From JAWKVD01 sp041398225 (lineage in GTDB: Bacteria > Pseudomonadota > Alphaproteobacteria > Caulobacterales > Hyphomonadaceae): a stretch of DNA of 64,000 nucleotides. This document shows, piece by piece, positions 42,232 through 50,948 of the stretch. Each line of letters begins with the position of its first letter. Positions within the stretch are counted from its first letter, which is position 1. The notes beneath the pieces are model-generated. The model ran no database searches, was not told the origin of the DNA, and was given only the letters and a program-made list of their open reading frames with translations. Both the position numbers and the translations under genes were made by a program. The stretch is from assembly GCA_041398225.1 (NCBI GenBank), contig JAWKVD010000004.1:62001-126000 (forward strand), in the 5' to 3' direction.

Positions 42232-43509
42232 TCACCGCAGGGCGCGTTCGAGAAAATCCAGAATATGCGGACGATCGGCGTCAAGCAGGCCATGCCCCTC
42301 GGTATGGACGAGGTAGCAGAGATCGCCGGGTGTCGGGCGGTCGAGCGGCGGAAACGGCGCATCCGGCGCCAGTGCGCGGCGCCCCAGCAGATCATAGACC
42401 GGGCTCGCCGCGCGGGCCGCCAGGAAAGCGCCGAACGGATCGGCCCAGTGGTCTTCGCTTCCATTGATCAGCAGCAGCGGGCGCGGTGCGATCATCGCAA
42501 GCAGAAAATGAGCGTCCACGGGAAGCGTATCGGGACGGGCTGCAAAGCTCGCGAAGCGTGGCGCGAACCAGTAGGGGAAGCCGCCGGGCGCTGTGATGTG
42601 GGCGATGGTTTCGCCATAGTCGCGACGTGAGAGCGCCTGTCCGCCTTCGCCCGAACAGCAATCGATCACCGCCGCAAAACGCTCGTCCTGCGCCGCCGCC
42701 CAAAGCGCCGTCTTGCCGAGCCGCGAGAACCCCTGAACGGCGATGCGTTTCGGATCGGCGGCGGGCAGGCCGCACAGAAAGTCCAGAACGCGCGAAGCGC
42801 CCCACGCCCACGCGCCGATCGCGCCCCATGCGTCGGGCGGACGTTCGTCGCTCGTATCGGGAAACAACGCTCGCACGCCCAGCGCGGCCCCGCCGTCAAA
42901 GTCAGGCTCGATCTGTCCGCTGTAGACGAGCGCGACGCCAATCCCTCGTTCGAGGAAGGCGGGCACGTCGATGAAGCCATAGCTCTTTGCATCGCGGCCG
43001 CGCACACGTCGCGCGGGTTCGTGCTCCGACAGGAGCCAGCCGTCGATTTCCTTCACGCCTTCGTCTTCGAACGCCAGCACGGCGGGCGCCAGCCACAGAT
43101 GCAGCAGCACGGGGACGGGTTCTTGCGCGTTCGCCGGAACGTAGGTGATCACGTCGATCTGACGTTCGGCGCCGGCGCCCGGCGATGTCAGGTGCAGCGT
43201 CGCCTGCGTGCGTATGGCTTTTCCGCCATAGGCCGACGCGGACGTCTCCCACACGTCTGGTTTGGCGCGCAGCTCCGGGCAGGGCGGCGTGCGTCCGAAC
43301 TGCACCTCGGCTAGCATTGAGAGTATTTCGGGCCGACGCCGCGCGAACCAGGCGTCCGCGCTCGCGACGGGGCGGCCGTCCGCCGACGTCAGAGGATCGG
43401 GCAGGTCGAATGCGCCGGCGCGCGCCTGCGTGAAGTTGGTGAGGAGGCCGCGGCGGATTTCGGCGGGCCTGTCTTCCAGAAACGCAGGCGGCTGCGGGGC
43501 GGTCGGCAT
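42232..43509 (-). CDS. CE15-like glucuronoyl esterase-type hydrolase
   Basis: A 425-residue alpha/beta-hydrolase. The nucleophile motif is GFSRLGKTALWAAAQD (G-x-S-R-x-G-K, Ser at about 256), the pattern of 4-O-methyl-glucuronoyl methylesterases; VIDCCSGEGGQALSRRDYGETI follows with the acidic residue, and the end has the His in HTEGHGL. A similar arrangement is used on hemicellulose ester bonds, but no signal peptide is seen, so the location and substrate are unsure. Another acetyl- or polysaccharide-ester hydrolase role is possible. A short unknown gene precedes it by 31 bp on the same strand. Confidence 0.8.
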   Translation of the reverse strand: MPTAPQPPAFLEDRPAEIRRGLLTNFTQARAGAFDLPDPLTSADGRPVASADAWFARRRPEILSMLAEVQFGRTPPCPELRAKPDVWETSASAYGGKAIRTQATLHLTSPGAGAERQIDVITYVPANAQEPVPVLLHLWLAPAVLAFEDEGVKEIDGWLLSEHEPARRVRGRDAKSYGFIDVPAFLERGIGVALVYSGQIEPDFDGGAALGVRALFPDTSDERPPDAWGAIGAWAWGASRVLDFLCGLPAADPKRIAVQGFSRLGKTALWAAAQDERFAAVIDCCSGEGGQALSRRDYGETIAHITAPGGFPYWFAPRFASFAARPDTLPVDAHFLLAMIAPRPLLLINGSEDHWADPFGAFLAARAASPVYDLLGRRALAPDAPFPPLDRPTPGDLCYLVHTEGHGLLDADRPHILDFLERALR

Positions 43510-43540
43510 GTTGCGAATGTGTTCCCGGCGCCGGATTCGA

Positions 43541-43930
43541 TCAAGCTGTCTGCGGGCAGGCTGTCTGCGGCGCGCTGCGCAGCGCGCGCACCATGCGCTG
43601 ACGCACCTTCCACGGCTTCCAGCTTCTGTGAAGGCGCGAGAGCCAATGTGAGTTCACCGCCAGATAGGGCTGTCCCAGATCGCGTGACGTCGGCAGGATC
43701 TCGCGTCCGAGAATGTCGATCGCGTGATCGATCTCTTCCGGCGACACGAAGAAAATCTCGCGACCGCGATGCTCGAGCGTCCAGACCGGATAGCCTTGGC
43801 CCGGCGCGGCGTTCGGCATCGGCGGTTCGAACGACGACGCCCTCCAGAACGGGGCGTCCACGCCCCGGTGCACCCAGGGTGAGAGCGGCGAGATCCGACG
43901 TTCGGGTGCGTACTCAAGCCGCAGTCTCAT
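43541..43930 (-). CDS. Conserved-looking protein of unknown function
   Basis: A 129-residue frame, MRLRLEYAPERRISPLSPWVHRGVDAPFW at the start, then PVWTLEHRGREIFFVSPEEIDHAIDILGREILPT and HRSWKPWKVRQRMVRALR. It has balanced amino acid use and GC-type coding bias in the third position, and is 31 bp before the CE15-like gene, so an operon is likely. No domain was recognised. The last 15 residues repeat PQTACPQTA. Confidence 0.55.
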   Translation of the reverse strand: MRLRLEYAPERRISPLSPWVHRGVDAPFWRASSFEPPMPNAAPGQGYPVWTLEHRGREIFFVSPEEIDHAIDILGREILPTSRDLGQPYLAVNSHWLSRLHRSWKPWKVRQRMVRALRSAPQTACPQTA

Positions 43931-44050
43931 CGCGCAGTCCTGCTCGAACCCCAGCGCCCGTCGGCGCGTTGTTCCGGTGATGCGAATGAATATCCGTTCA
44001 GCGGGCGTTCAGCCAGCATTCACATAGTCGATCATTCCCAGGAGGATCTC

Positions 44051-44455
44051 ATGAAACGCATTCTGATGGCTGTGACAGCGGCGCTTGCATTCGGGGCCTG
44101 CCAGACTTCCGACACATCGGACACCGCGCAGACAGAGCCCGACCCGCGTCAGGGCGCGGAGGTTCGTCAGATCTGCTTCTCGAGCCAGATCAATGGCTGG
44201 AGGGAGAATGGCCGGAGTTCGGTGATCGTCGAAAAGCGTCACAATGAAGAATACATGCTTGAACTCTCGGGCGGCTGCGAGCCGCAGGACGCCTTTCTGT
44301 CGATCGGCCTCAAATCGCGCCTCGGCGCGGGCGATTGTTTGAGGGCGGGCGATTCGCTTGTCACCGACTCGCACTTCGACGGTCGGTGCACGATCAACCA
44401 CATCTATGAATGGCATGAGGACGCGGAGAAATCCGCCGACGACAGCGCGAGCTAG
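44051..44455 (+). CDS. DUF6491-family lipoprotein, copy 1
   Basis: A 134-residue lipoprotein: signal MKRILMAVTAALAFGAC with lipobox Cys17, then QTSDTSDTAQ and RQGAEVRQICFSSQI. Body motifs EYMLELSGGCEPQDAFLSIGL and GDCLRAGDSLVTD hold conserved Cys pairs. No function is known for the family. AGGAGG (44039-44044) before the ATG is a strong ribosome site. Tandem copy follows 62 bp later. Confidence 0.72.
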   Translation: MKRILMAVTAALAFGACQTSDTSDTAQTEPDPRQGAEVRQICFSSQINGWRENGRSSVIVEKRHNEEYMLELSGGCEPQDAFLSIGLKSRLGAGDCLRAGDSLVTDSHFDGRCTINHIYEWHEDAEKSADDSAS

Positions 44456-44517
44456 CATGCCCGACTGCGTTGGAGCATAATCCAATGCGGGTGTGCGACG
44501 CGTAAGGAGCAATCTCA

Positions 44518-44925
44518 ATGAAACGCGTAATTCTGGGTTTTGCAGCGGCGCTCGCATTGGGCGCCTGCCAGACGTCCGACACATCGGACACCGCTCAGAA
44601 GGAGCCGGATCCCCGCCAGGGCGCAGAGGTCCGGCAGGTCTGTTTCACCAGCCAGATACGGAGCTGGAAGGCCAACGACCGCCGTTCGGTCATCGTCGAA
44701 AAGCGGCGCAACGAAGAATACATGCTGGAACTCGCGGGCGCATGCGAACCGCAGGACGCTTTCACCTCGATCGGACTTGTCTCAAGGGTCGGCGGCGGCA
44801 ACTGCCTCACAAGCGGCGACCGTCTGGTGACGGATTCCCGCTATGACGGCGGACCCTGCACGATCATGAACATCTATGAGTGGCATGCGGACGCCGGCAA
44901 GGCGGACGCGCCCGAAGAGAAATAG
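44518..44925 (+). CDS. DUF6491-family lipoprotein, copy 2
   Basis: A 135-residue paralogue of the preceding gene; the lipobox is GAC (Cys17) and the same QTSDTSDTAQ, RQGAEVRQ, SVIVEKR, EEYMLEL, CEPQDAF and SIGL segments recur, with differences mostly in loops and the acidic C-terminus. AAGGAG precedes ATG. The pair looks like a recent tandem duplication. The next gene, a glycosyltransferase, is convergent and its stop directly abuts. Confidence 0.72.
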   Translation: MKRVILGFAAALALGACQTSDTSDTAQKEPDPRQGAEVRQVCFTSQIRSWKANDRRSVIVEKRRNEEYMLELAGACEPQDAFTSIGLVSRVGGGNCLTSGDRLVTDSRYDGGPCTIMNIYEWHADAGKADAPEEK

Positions 44926-46194
44926 CTAGTTCGACTTGCAGCCGGGCGTCAGCCCGCTCAACCGGGCGACCACTTCGTCATTGCTGAGGCGGCCGGGCGT
45001 TTCGCGCACGCCGCGCTCGCTTAGGGCGGACCTGCGTTCGGGATCGTTGAGCAGCGCGACCACCGTGTCGGCTAACGCCTGCGTATCCGGCGCAATCTCG
45101 ACGAGGTCCGACAGGGCGTCGCCGAACCCTTCCAGCGCGGTCGGGTAAACCACGGTCGGCATGCCGAGCTGGAGATATTCCGCGACCTTGATCGAGACGC
45201 CGCTGGCGACCCGCGTCGGGGCGAGGCCCAGCGAACCGGGTCCGCCGAGAACGGCCAGAGACGGCACGCGCCCCAGCGCCTTCACGCCGGGCTGCGCCAG
45301 ATCCTCCGGCGTCAGGTCGGAGCATGTCGAGCCCGCGATCCAAAGCTCCGCTTCGGGCGATTGCTTCCGCACCAGCGGCCAGATGTCTCTTACGAGGTGG
45401 TGCATCGCGTCGGTGTTGCCGCCATGCTTGGTGCCGATGAACACGGCGCGCGCGGGGCCGGGCGCCGGTTCGGGCTTTTGTCCGGGCACTTCCGGGCGCA
45501 GCCACACGCCGACCGCGTTGGGCGCCTGCGGCGCGAAGGCCGCCATCTCGTTGCGCGATGCGTAGAACAGGGTTTCGGCGGCGCGCACCCAGCGCGCTTC
45601 GGTTTCGATCGTGGTGTCGGCGTGATCGGGACGCGTCCCGCCGTCACGGAAGGAAGCGGCGCGCAGGGAAAACAGATCGTGCAGCAGCGCGGCCTTGTGC
45701 ACCCCCGGCGCAATCCGCTCCAGCACGGGCGCGAGCGAGGAGTATTCCGCAACCGCGACGACCGCGGGCCGCCTGTTGCTCTCGTTCGCGAGCTGGCGTT
45801 CTTCGGCGCGGGTCAGCGGATGGCCAAGCGGACTGCTGATGCGGGCGAGGCCGGCCGGATTGATCTTCAGCCGTCGCAACGTCTCGCGGAACAGGCGCAC
45901 GGCGAAGCGGCCCCAGATATAGGGGGAGAGCGACCAGAACCAGTTCCCGACTCTCACGGTTTGCGGCCACACGATCTCCGATGCGATGTCGGCGTAGGCC
46001 TGGTGCAGATGCAGCCAGGGGCGGTTCATGAACGACCGGCGCGGCGCGAAGATCAGGCGCACATCCAGCCCCGCGCGCTTAACGGCGCGCAGGAACACCA
46101 TCAGATAGGCGTCATTGCCGGTCGTCATCACATCCAGCTGGCGGGCCAGCAGCATGTTGAGTGATCCAGGGCGTGGCGGATCGGTCCGGGTCAT
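44926..46194 (-). CDS. GT4-like glycosyltransferase
   Basis: A 422-residue protein, probably GT-B fold. The C-terminal half has ARAVFIGTKHGGNTDAMHHLVRDIWPLVRKQSPEAELWIAG, LGRVPSLAVLGGPGSLGLAPTRVASGVSIKVAEYLQLGMPTV (the E-x7-E-like donor region, ISIKV..EY), then VALLNDPERR. The N-terminal half has an RSFMNRPWLH segment. Start at ATG 46194 with AAGGAA upstream; GTG further up would add unrelated residues. First glycosyltransferase at the left of the polysaccharide region. Confidence 0.82.
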   Translation of the reverse strand: MTRTDPPRPGSLNMLLARQLDVMTTGNDAYLMVFLRAVKRAGLDVRLIFAPRRSFMNRPWLHLHQAYADIASEIVWPQTVRVGNWFWSLSPYIWGRFAVRLFRETLRRLKINPAGLARISSPLGHPLTRAEERQLANESNRRPAVVAVAEYSSLAPVLERIAPGVHKAALLHDLFSLRAASFRDGGTRPDHADTTIETEARWVRAAETLFYASRNEMAAFAPQAPNAVGVWLRPEVPGQKPEPAPGPARAVFIGTKHGGNTDAMHHLVRDIWPLVRKQSPEAELWIAGSTCSDLTPEDLAQPGVKALGRVPSLAVLGGPGSLGLAPTRVASGVSIKVAEYLQLGMPTVVYPTALEGFGDALSDLVEIAPDTQALADTVVALLNDPERRSALSERGVRETPGRLSNDEVVARLSGLTPGCKSN

Positions 46195-46280
46195 GCCATT
46201 CCTTATGACGCTAGAATTCCTGCGGCGCGACACGTGCAAGACCCTCGCCGCAACGCATAGGACGATGGATTAGAACGGGC

Positions 46281-47036
46281 ATGGTTAACTCCCCCGAACT
46301 TTCGACAGGCGCCGAGCCGGGCGTCCCGGACCTTCTGGTTCGCCGGGGCGCGTCCGCGTCGAGCGCGACAGGCGCCGCGGACGCCGCCGCCGTCTCTCGG
46401 CGTCCGATCGTGTGGGCGTTGAGCCTGCTGATCGTTCTCGCCGCCGTCAGCCTCATCGGTCGCGAGATCCTCCGCACCTACAGCGTGACCATGGCTCAAT
46501 CCGCCAGCGACGCGCAGGCCGAAAAGCTGCTGGTTCAGACCCCGCCGGTTGGTGCGCCCGCAGCCTATTATCAGATCCTGTCCGAACTGGCGCAGCGCGC
46601 CGCTCCGAACGATCCAGAGGCGGGGCTGGCCGCGGCCAAGGCGGCGGTCGAGCGCGACCCGACGCTGGCGCATGCGTGGGCCAGCATCGCCTACGGGGCG
46701 GCGGCGCATGCAGGCGGCGTCGACGAGGAAGCCGCGACGGCGCTCGAAAACTCGATGAATCTGTGCCCCCTGTGCGACACGGACCTCGTCGCCTGGCGGT
46801 TCGAATTTGTTCTTGCGAACTGGGATACGATTCCGGAACGGCTGCGCCTGAAAGCGTTCGATCAGGCCGACATCCTGCGCTGGTCGGGCGATCACGCCGA
46901 GTTCCTCGCCGAGATGCGCGTGAAGGCCGAAGCGGCCGGCATTCCGTATGTCGCCTATCTCTCGCAGGTCGATTCCCCGGTGCCGGCGCTGGAGACCGGC
47001 TATGCCGGCGTGACCGCGCCGGCGACCACGCCCTGA
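46281..47036 (+). CDS. Single-pass membrane protein with TPR-like domain, unknown
   Basis: A 251-residue protein. Residues about 43-65 (PIVWALSLLIVLAAVSLIGREIL) form one transmembrane helix; residues 95-190 look like two or three TPR-type helical pairs (AAYYQILSELAQRAAPNDPEAGLAAAKAAVERDPTLAHAWASIAYG). No enzyme motif. By place it may be an accessory part of the polysaccharide synthesis system. Divergent from the GT4-like gene, 87 bp apart. Confidence 0.6.
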   Translation: MVNSPELSTGAEPGVPDLLVRRGASASSATGAADAAAVSRRPIVWALSLLIVLAAVSLIGREILRTYSVTMAQSASDAQAEKLLVQTPPVGAPAAYYQILSELAQRAAPNDPEAGLAAAKAAVERDPTLAHAWASIAYGAAAHAGGVDEEAATALENSMNLCPLCDTDLVAWRFEFVLANWDTIPERLRLKAFDQADILRWSGDHAEFLAEMRVKAEAAGIPYVAYLSQVDSPVPALETGYAGVTAPATTP

Positions 47037-47112
47037 TCTTCTCCACGCAAACCTCCCGGCGCGGCGCAAGCCTTGCTCTGAAACAGGGAAGGTCAGCCGC
47101 GTACGATCATCC

Positions 47113-48207
47113 ATGAAGCTCGACATCACTTCCGAAACCGAAGGCGCCATGCAGGGAGGCGCTGGAGAAGCCGTGTCGGGCGCGCCCGCGCGCGGCGAGG
47201 ACATTCTCGCCGTCGTTCCCGCGCTCAACGAAGTGGATCATATTGAGACATGCATCCGGTCCCTGCTCGAGGGCGAGGAGCGTCTCAAGGCGGTTCGGCT
47301 CGCCGTCGCCGACGGCGGCAGCCAGGACGGCACGCAGGCCGTCGTCCGCAAGCTGATGGACGAATTCCCCAATCTTGAACTGGTGGACAATCCGCTGCGG
47401 CTTCAGTCGGCGGGCGTCAACCGTGCGGTCCGCATGCGCGGCGAGGGGCGGACGATCCTGGTGCGGTGCGACGCGCACTCGATCTATCCGCCGAACTTCA
47501 TTCTCAAGGTGGCCGATGCGCTCGTGTCGCGCGGGGTCGCCTCCATCGTGACCCCGATGGACGCGATCGGGCGCACCTGCTTCCAGCGCGCCAACGCCTT
47601 CATCGTCGACACGCCGCTCGGCTCGGGCGGCTCGGCGCATCGCGGCGGGCGCGTCTCCGGTTTCGTCGATCACGGCCACCATGCCGGTTTCGACCTGAAC
47701 AAATTCCTCGAGGTCGACGGCTATGACGAGACCTTCAGCCACAATGAGGACGCCGAATTCGATCGCCGGCTCGCCAAGGCGGGCGGACGCATCTTCCTCG
47801 ACGCCAATATCCGCCTCTCTTACTTTCCGCGCGCGACGGTCGCCTCGCTGGCGCGGCAGTATTTCAACTATGGCAAGGGCCGCGCGCGCAACGTGATGAA
47901 GCATGGCGACATGCCCCGCCCGCGCCAGCTCATACCGCCGATGGCGCTCATCGCGTGCGTACTGGGTCTGCTCGGCAGTCTGGTTACGCCGTGGACGCTG
48001 ATCGCGCCGCTCGGTTATCTCGGCGTTCTGGCGCTCGCCTCGGTCGCCGTCGCGATCAAGATGAAGTCCCCGTGCGGCCTGCTCGCCGGGCTCGCCTCGG
48101 GCGTGATGCACATGTCGTGGAGCGCGGGCTTCCTGCTTCAGCTCGCAAGAGGCAAGGGGCGGACGACGCCGGCCACGGCGAACGGCTCTGTCGCGTCGGG
48201 TTCGTAA
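47113..48207 (+). CDS. GT2 glycosyltransferase (ExoA-like)
   Basis: A 364-residue protein. ILAVVPALNEVDHIETCIRSLL is the GT-A opening, VADGGSQDGT the nucleotide site (instead of DDGSxDxT), RCDAHSIYPP the D-x-D-like site, and HNEDAEFDRRL is the acidic catalytic motif. C-terminal helices about 270-345 (LIPPMALIACVLGLLGSL and others) attach it to the membrane. Overall it resembles succinoglycan synthesis ExoA-type proteins. It likely adds a sugar to the lipid-linked repeat unit. Confidence 0.83.
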   Translation: MKLDITSETEGAMQGGAGEAVSGAPARGEDILAVVPALNEVDHIETCIRSLLEGEERLKAVRLAVADGGSQDGTQAVVRKLMDEFPNLELVDNPLRLQSAGVNRAVRMRGEGRTILVRCDAHSIYPPNFILKVADALVSRGVASIVTPMDAIGRTCFQRANAFIVDTPLGSGGSAHRGGRVSGFVDHGHHAGFDLNKFLEVDGYDETFSHNEDAEFDRRLAKAGGRIFLDANIRLSYFPRATVASLARQYFNYGKGRARNVMKHGDMPRPRQLIPPMALIACVLGLLGSLVTPWTLIAPLGYLGVLALASVAVAIKMKSPCGLLAGLASGVMHMSWSAGFLLQLARGKGRTTPATANGSVASGS

Positions 48208-48231
48208 CCGGCGTTCAGCCGCCCGACCGCG

Positions 48232-48600
48232 CTAGAACATCGAGCTCTTGCGCTCGTTGACCTTCGACGAAGCCCGTTCGTACAGCATGTCGAGCAGCTG
48301 AGCCGACGACTTGCCCGCCATGTCGATGCGCGTCGCAAGGTTATTGTCGCGCAGCACCTGGCGAAGCTGGCCGGGCTTCAGGCCCGCGAACACCGAATAG
48401 AATTTCGGCTTCGAACCGGATGCCGCCACCACATAAGGGTTCGAGACTTCGGCCTTGGCCTCGTCCTCGAACACAACGCTGCCGCCGAGCGCCTTCACCA
48501 GACGCGCCGCGAGCCGTGGGTTGGCCCTTACTTCCTCGCGCAGTTCATCGAAGAACCGGTCGAGATACTCGACCGCCGTCAGTCCCGGATCCTCTGCCAT
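48232..48600 (-). CDS. Unknown protein overlapping the ParA-like gene
   Basis: A 122-residue acidic-then-basic protein. MAEDPGLTAVEYLDRFFDELREEVRANPRLAARLVKALGG at the start is helical; the C-terminal LKPGQLRQVLRDNNLATRIDMAGKSSAQLLDMLYERA looks like a SAP/Rho-N-type helix-extended-helix. Its start overlaps the end of the ParA-like gene by 22 bp, so the two are co-translated. It may be the partner of the ATPase. No exact family was recognised. Confidence 0.55.
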   Translation of the reverse strand: MAEDPGLTAVEYLDRFFDELREEVRANPRLAARLVKALGGSVVFEDEAKAEVSNPYVVAASGSKPKFYSVFAGLKPGQLRQVLRDNNLATRIDMAGKSSAQLLDMLYERASSKVNERKSSMF

Positions 48601-49499
48601 GTCGTCCCCGTCCTATGGGTAAGAAAATCCGTGAAGCGTTCCGCCAGTCTTCTGACGTCGCCACGAACACTCCCATATTTCCCTCTGAATGTATTGTAAC
48701 TATCTGGCGCCGGGCGGTCCATTGCATTCAAAATGTGCACGGACTCCGGAATTGTCGGTCCGAACCAGCGATCAGACAGATAGATTTCGCGCAACTCGGA
48801 GGCGACCTGGCGCGCATATCGCGTGTCGCGGAAGCGCGTAATCACTACGAAATTGCGGCCCGGAAGATCGGGCGCGATGTATTTTCCGATCCAGTCGGAG
48901 AATTGTTTTGTTCCCCACGTCGAAACGGAATCCGCGATGGTCGGCGTAATGAATATATCCGACAGAGCGAGTCCCGCGCGCGCGATAGGCGAAAGATGCG
49001 GCGGGCAGTCCAGAAGAATAATGTCGTAAAGCGGACGCAGCGGCTCAATTGCATTGCGCAGAAAGCCCGCAAGTGCTTCGGCGAGCGTCTTCGGCGTGCC
49101 CGAGCGCGTGTACCATTCTTCCTCGAGACCCAGCTCCTGCAGGCGCAGTTGCGGGTGGGCCGGCAGCATCGAGATCCAGCCCTTGCGGTCGTCCTGCTCC
49201 TCGGCGATCCGCAGTTCTTCCAGCGAAACCGCGTTGGGCATGATGAACGGCCCGGCGGCGCCGGGCCGGCCGGCCATGAACTCGCCGATCAGGTTGTGCA
49301 TGCTCTTGCCTTGCTCGGCGGCGGCCTGCACGCCCATCTCGGTCAACAGCATCTGGCTGGAGTTTGCTTGCGCGTCGAGATCGAGCACCAGCACGTTCAT
49401 GCCGTAGAAATAGGCGAGTCCGTCAGCGAGCATCACCGTGGTCGTGGATTTGCCCACACCTCCCTTGAGGTTGGCGATCGCTGCGATCGTTCCCGGCAT
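48579..49499 (-). CDS. ParA/MinD-family ATPase in a polysaccharide locus
   Basis: A 306-residue P-loop ATPase. MPGTIAAIANLKGGVGKSTTTVMLADGLAYF is the deviant Walker A (KGGVGKST, about 11-18); VLVLDLDAQANSSQMLL is Walker A', and DIILLDCPPHLSPIARAGL is Walker B. It is ParA-like rather than BY-kinase. GGAG six bases before ATG 49499 supports that start. There is no ParB or parS nearby; instead the partner overlapping it is the 122-residue unknown. Positioning the polysaccharide export site is a reasonable guess. The 3' half (48640-49060) is visibly less GC-rich than the 5' half. Confidence 0.82.
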   Translation of the reverse strand: MPGTIAAIANLKGGVGKSTTTVMLADGLAYFYGMNVLVLDLDAQANSSQMLLTEMGVQAAAEQGKSMHNLIGEFMAGRPGAAGPFIMPNAVSLEELRIAEEQDDRKGWISMLPAHPQLRLQELGLEEEWYTRSGTPKTLAEALAGFLRNAIEPLRPLYDIILLDCPPHLSPIARAGLALSDIFITPTIADSVSTWGTKQFSDWIGKYIAPDLPGRNFVVITRFRDTRYARQVASELREIYLSDRWFGPTIPESVHILNAMDRPAPDSYNTFRGKYGSVRGDVRRLAERFTDFLTHRTGTTWQRIRD

Positions 49500-49568
49500 T
49501 CCTGGCTCCGCTTGCACGCCATGGGCCGAGGCCGGCTCCGGCGAGGACGTGTGCTAGTCCACGATATG

Positions 49569-50948
49569 TCAGGGAGACGCAAGACCTCCTGACACATGGA
49601 CGTCCTGGGGCGACCCGGTAACCGGCTGCGACGTCGTTGCGCCCAGTCGTTTCGTTCCCGAAGTTCCTGCCGCCATCCCCACGACCAGCGCATACATCCA
49701 GATTACGGAGGGCGTGTCCAGCGAATGCTGGGTCATGCCATGCAGCGCGAGCAGACCGCTCAGGCAGATCGCAAGTCGCGCAAGGCTGCGACGCGAACGC
49801 CGACCCAGCGCGCCGCGCACAACCTGCGCGTGAACCGCCAGCAGCACGATCAGCAGCAGTCCCGCGCCGAGCAGTCCGCTCTCGACGAGAACGTTCAACA
49901 CCACATTGTGCGCGCCGTCCGGACCTGATGTCGCAGCGTAGTTGAACAGCGTGGCGTGACTGTCACGCACAGTGTCAAATGATCCCACGCCATGGCCGAG
50001 CCAGATCTGTTCGCTCCATGCCGCGCCGAGATCGGTCCAGCGCCGGGCGAGCAGGTTGTCGACCGCGCCGGCCTCGCTGGTGTCGGGCAGAAGGCTCATC
50101 ACCACGCCGCCGCCGACAAGCGCAAGCCCGGCGATCGGCGTCAGAATGAACATCAGCTGCAGAAGCCAGCCGCGCGCACGCACGGCGGAGGTCCTGCGCA
50201 TCTCCCAGGCGAAGTAGAGCAGCGCCATGCCGAAGCCGTACATCTGGCCGACATTCGATCCCGTGGCCGCCAGGCACGCCAGCGCCAGACCCATCAGCAG
50301 CAGGCCGCCGAGAGAATGGCGCATCGACCGGTCGACCGCGTCGGACCGGGACAGCGAGCTGTCGCGCGCGCGTTTGAAGGCGATGGAGATGCGGCCAAGG
50401 CCGACCAGGATCAGCATGCCGAAGACCACCGAGGCCGTTTCGGGCGTGTCGAAACCGATGGCGCCGGACGCTGAGCGGTCGAGATTGGAGACCGCGTTGA
50501 AGAAGACCGCCGCGCAGAACAGGCAGGCGCACCAGATGAACGCGCCGAGCATGCTCTCGTAGAAGCCTTTCCGGCCGGCGGCGATCCATCCCACGGCGAA
50601 CACGGCGCCGGCGGAGACCAGCACGGCGAGGCCCGGCGCGGACCGGTCCAGCGGTCCGGCGAGGCCGGAGAAAGCGTAGGCGATCAGCACGGCCCCGCCG
50701 AGCAGGACCGATATGCGGCCTGCGGTCGGGCCGGTGACGATCATGAACCCGCCCGCCAGCAGCAACAGCATCGCGGACAGGATCAGCGCCTGCAGCGGCT
50801 GCTGGCCGGCGCCGGGAAACAGCGACAGCGCCACGCCCGCCGCCGTCAGGCGTGCGGCGATGTCGGACGCTTTCATGCCCTTGGCGGGTTCGCTCCGCCG
50901 TTTCGCGGGGCGAAGGCGGGCGCGTTCATGAAACACGGCCTCGCTCAT
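49569..50948 (-). CDS. O-antigen ligase / Wzy-type polymerase membrane protein
   Basis: A 459-residue polytopic protein with about 10-12 helices. The large periplasmic loop has WLGHGVGSFDTVRDSHATLFNYAATSGPDGAHNVVLNVLVESGLLG, where GHGVGSF and AHN are typical of the WaaL/Wzy superfamily. It probably polymerises lipid-linked repeats or joins them to an acceptor. Its ATG overlaps the stop of the next glycosyltransferase by 4 bp (ATGA). Confidence 0.8.
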   Translation of the reverse strand: MSEAVFHERARLRPAKRRSEPAKGMKASDIAARLTAAGVALSLFPGAGQQPLQALILSAMLLLLAGGFMIVTGPTAGRISVLLGGAVLIAYAFSGLAGPLDRSAPGLAVLVSAGAVFAVGWIAAGRKGFYESMLGAFIWCACLFCAAVFFNAVSNLDRSASGAIGFDTPETASVVFGMLILVGLGRISIAFKRARDSSLSRSDAVDRSMRHSLGGLLLMGLALACLAATGSNVGQMYGFGMALLYFAWEMRRTSAVRARGWLLQLMFILTPIAGLALVGGGVVMSLLPDTSEAGAVDNLLARRWTDLGAAWSEQIWLGHGVGSFDTVRDSHATLFNYAATSGPDGAHNVVLNVLVESGLLGAGLLLIVLLAVHAQVVRGALGRRSRRSLARLAICLSGLLALHGMTQHSLDTPSVIWMYALVVGMAAGTSGTKRLGATTSQPVTGSPQDVHVSGGLASP

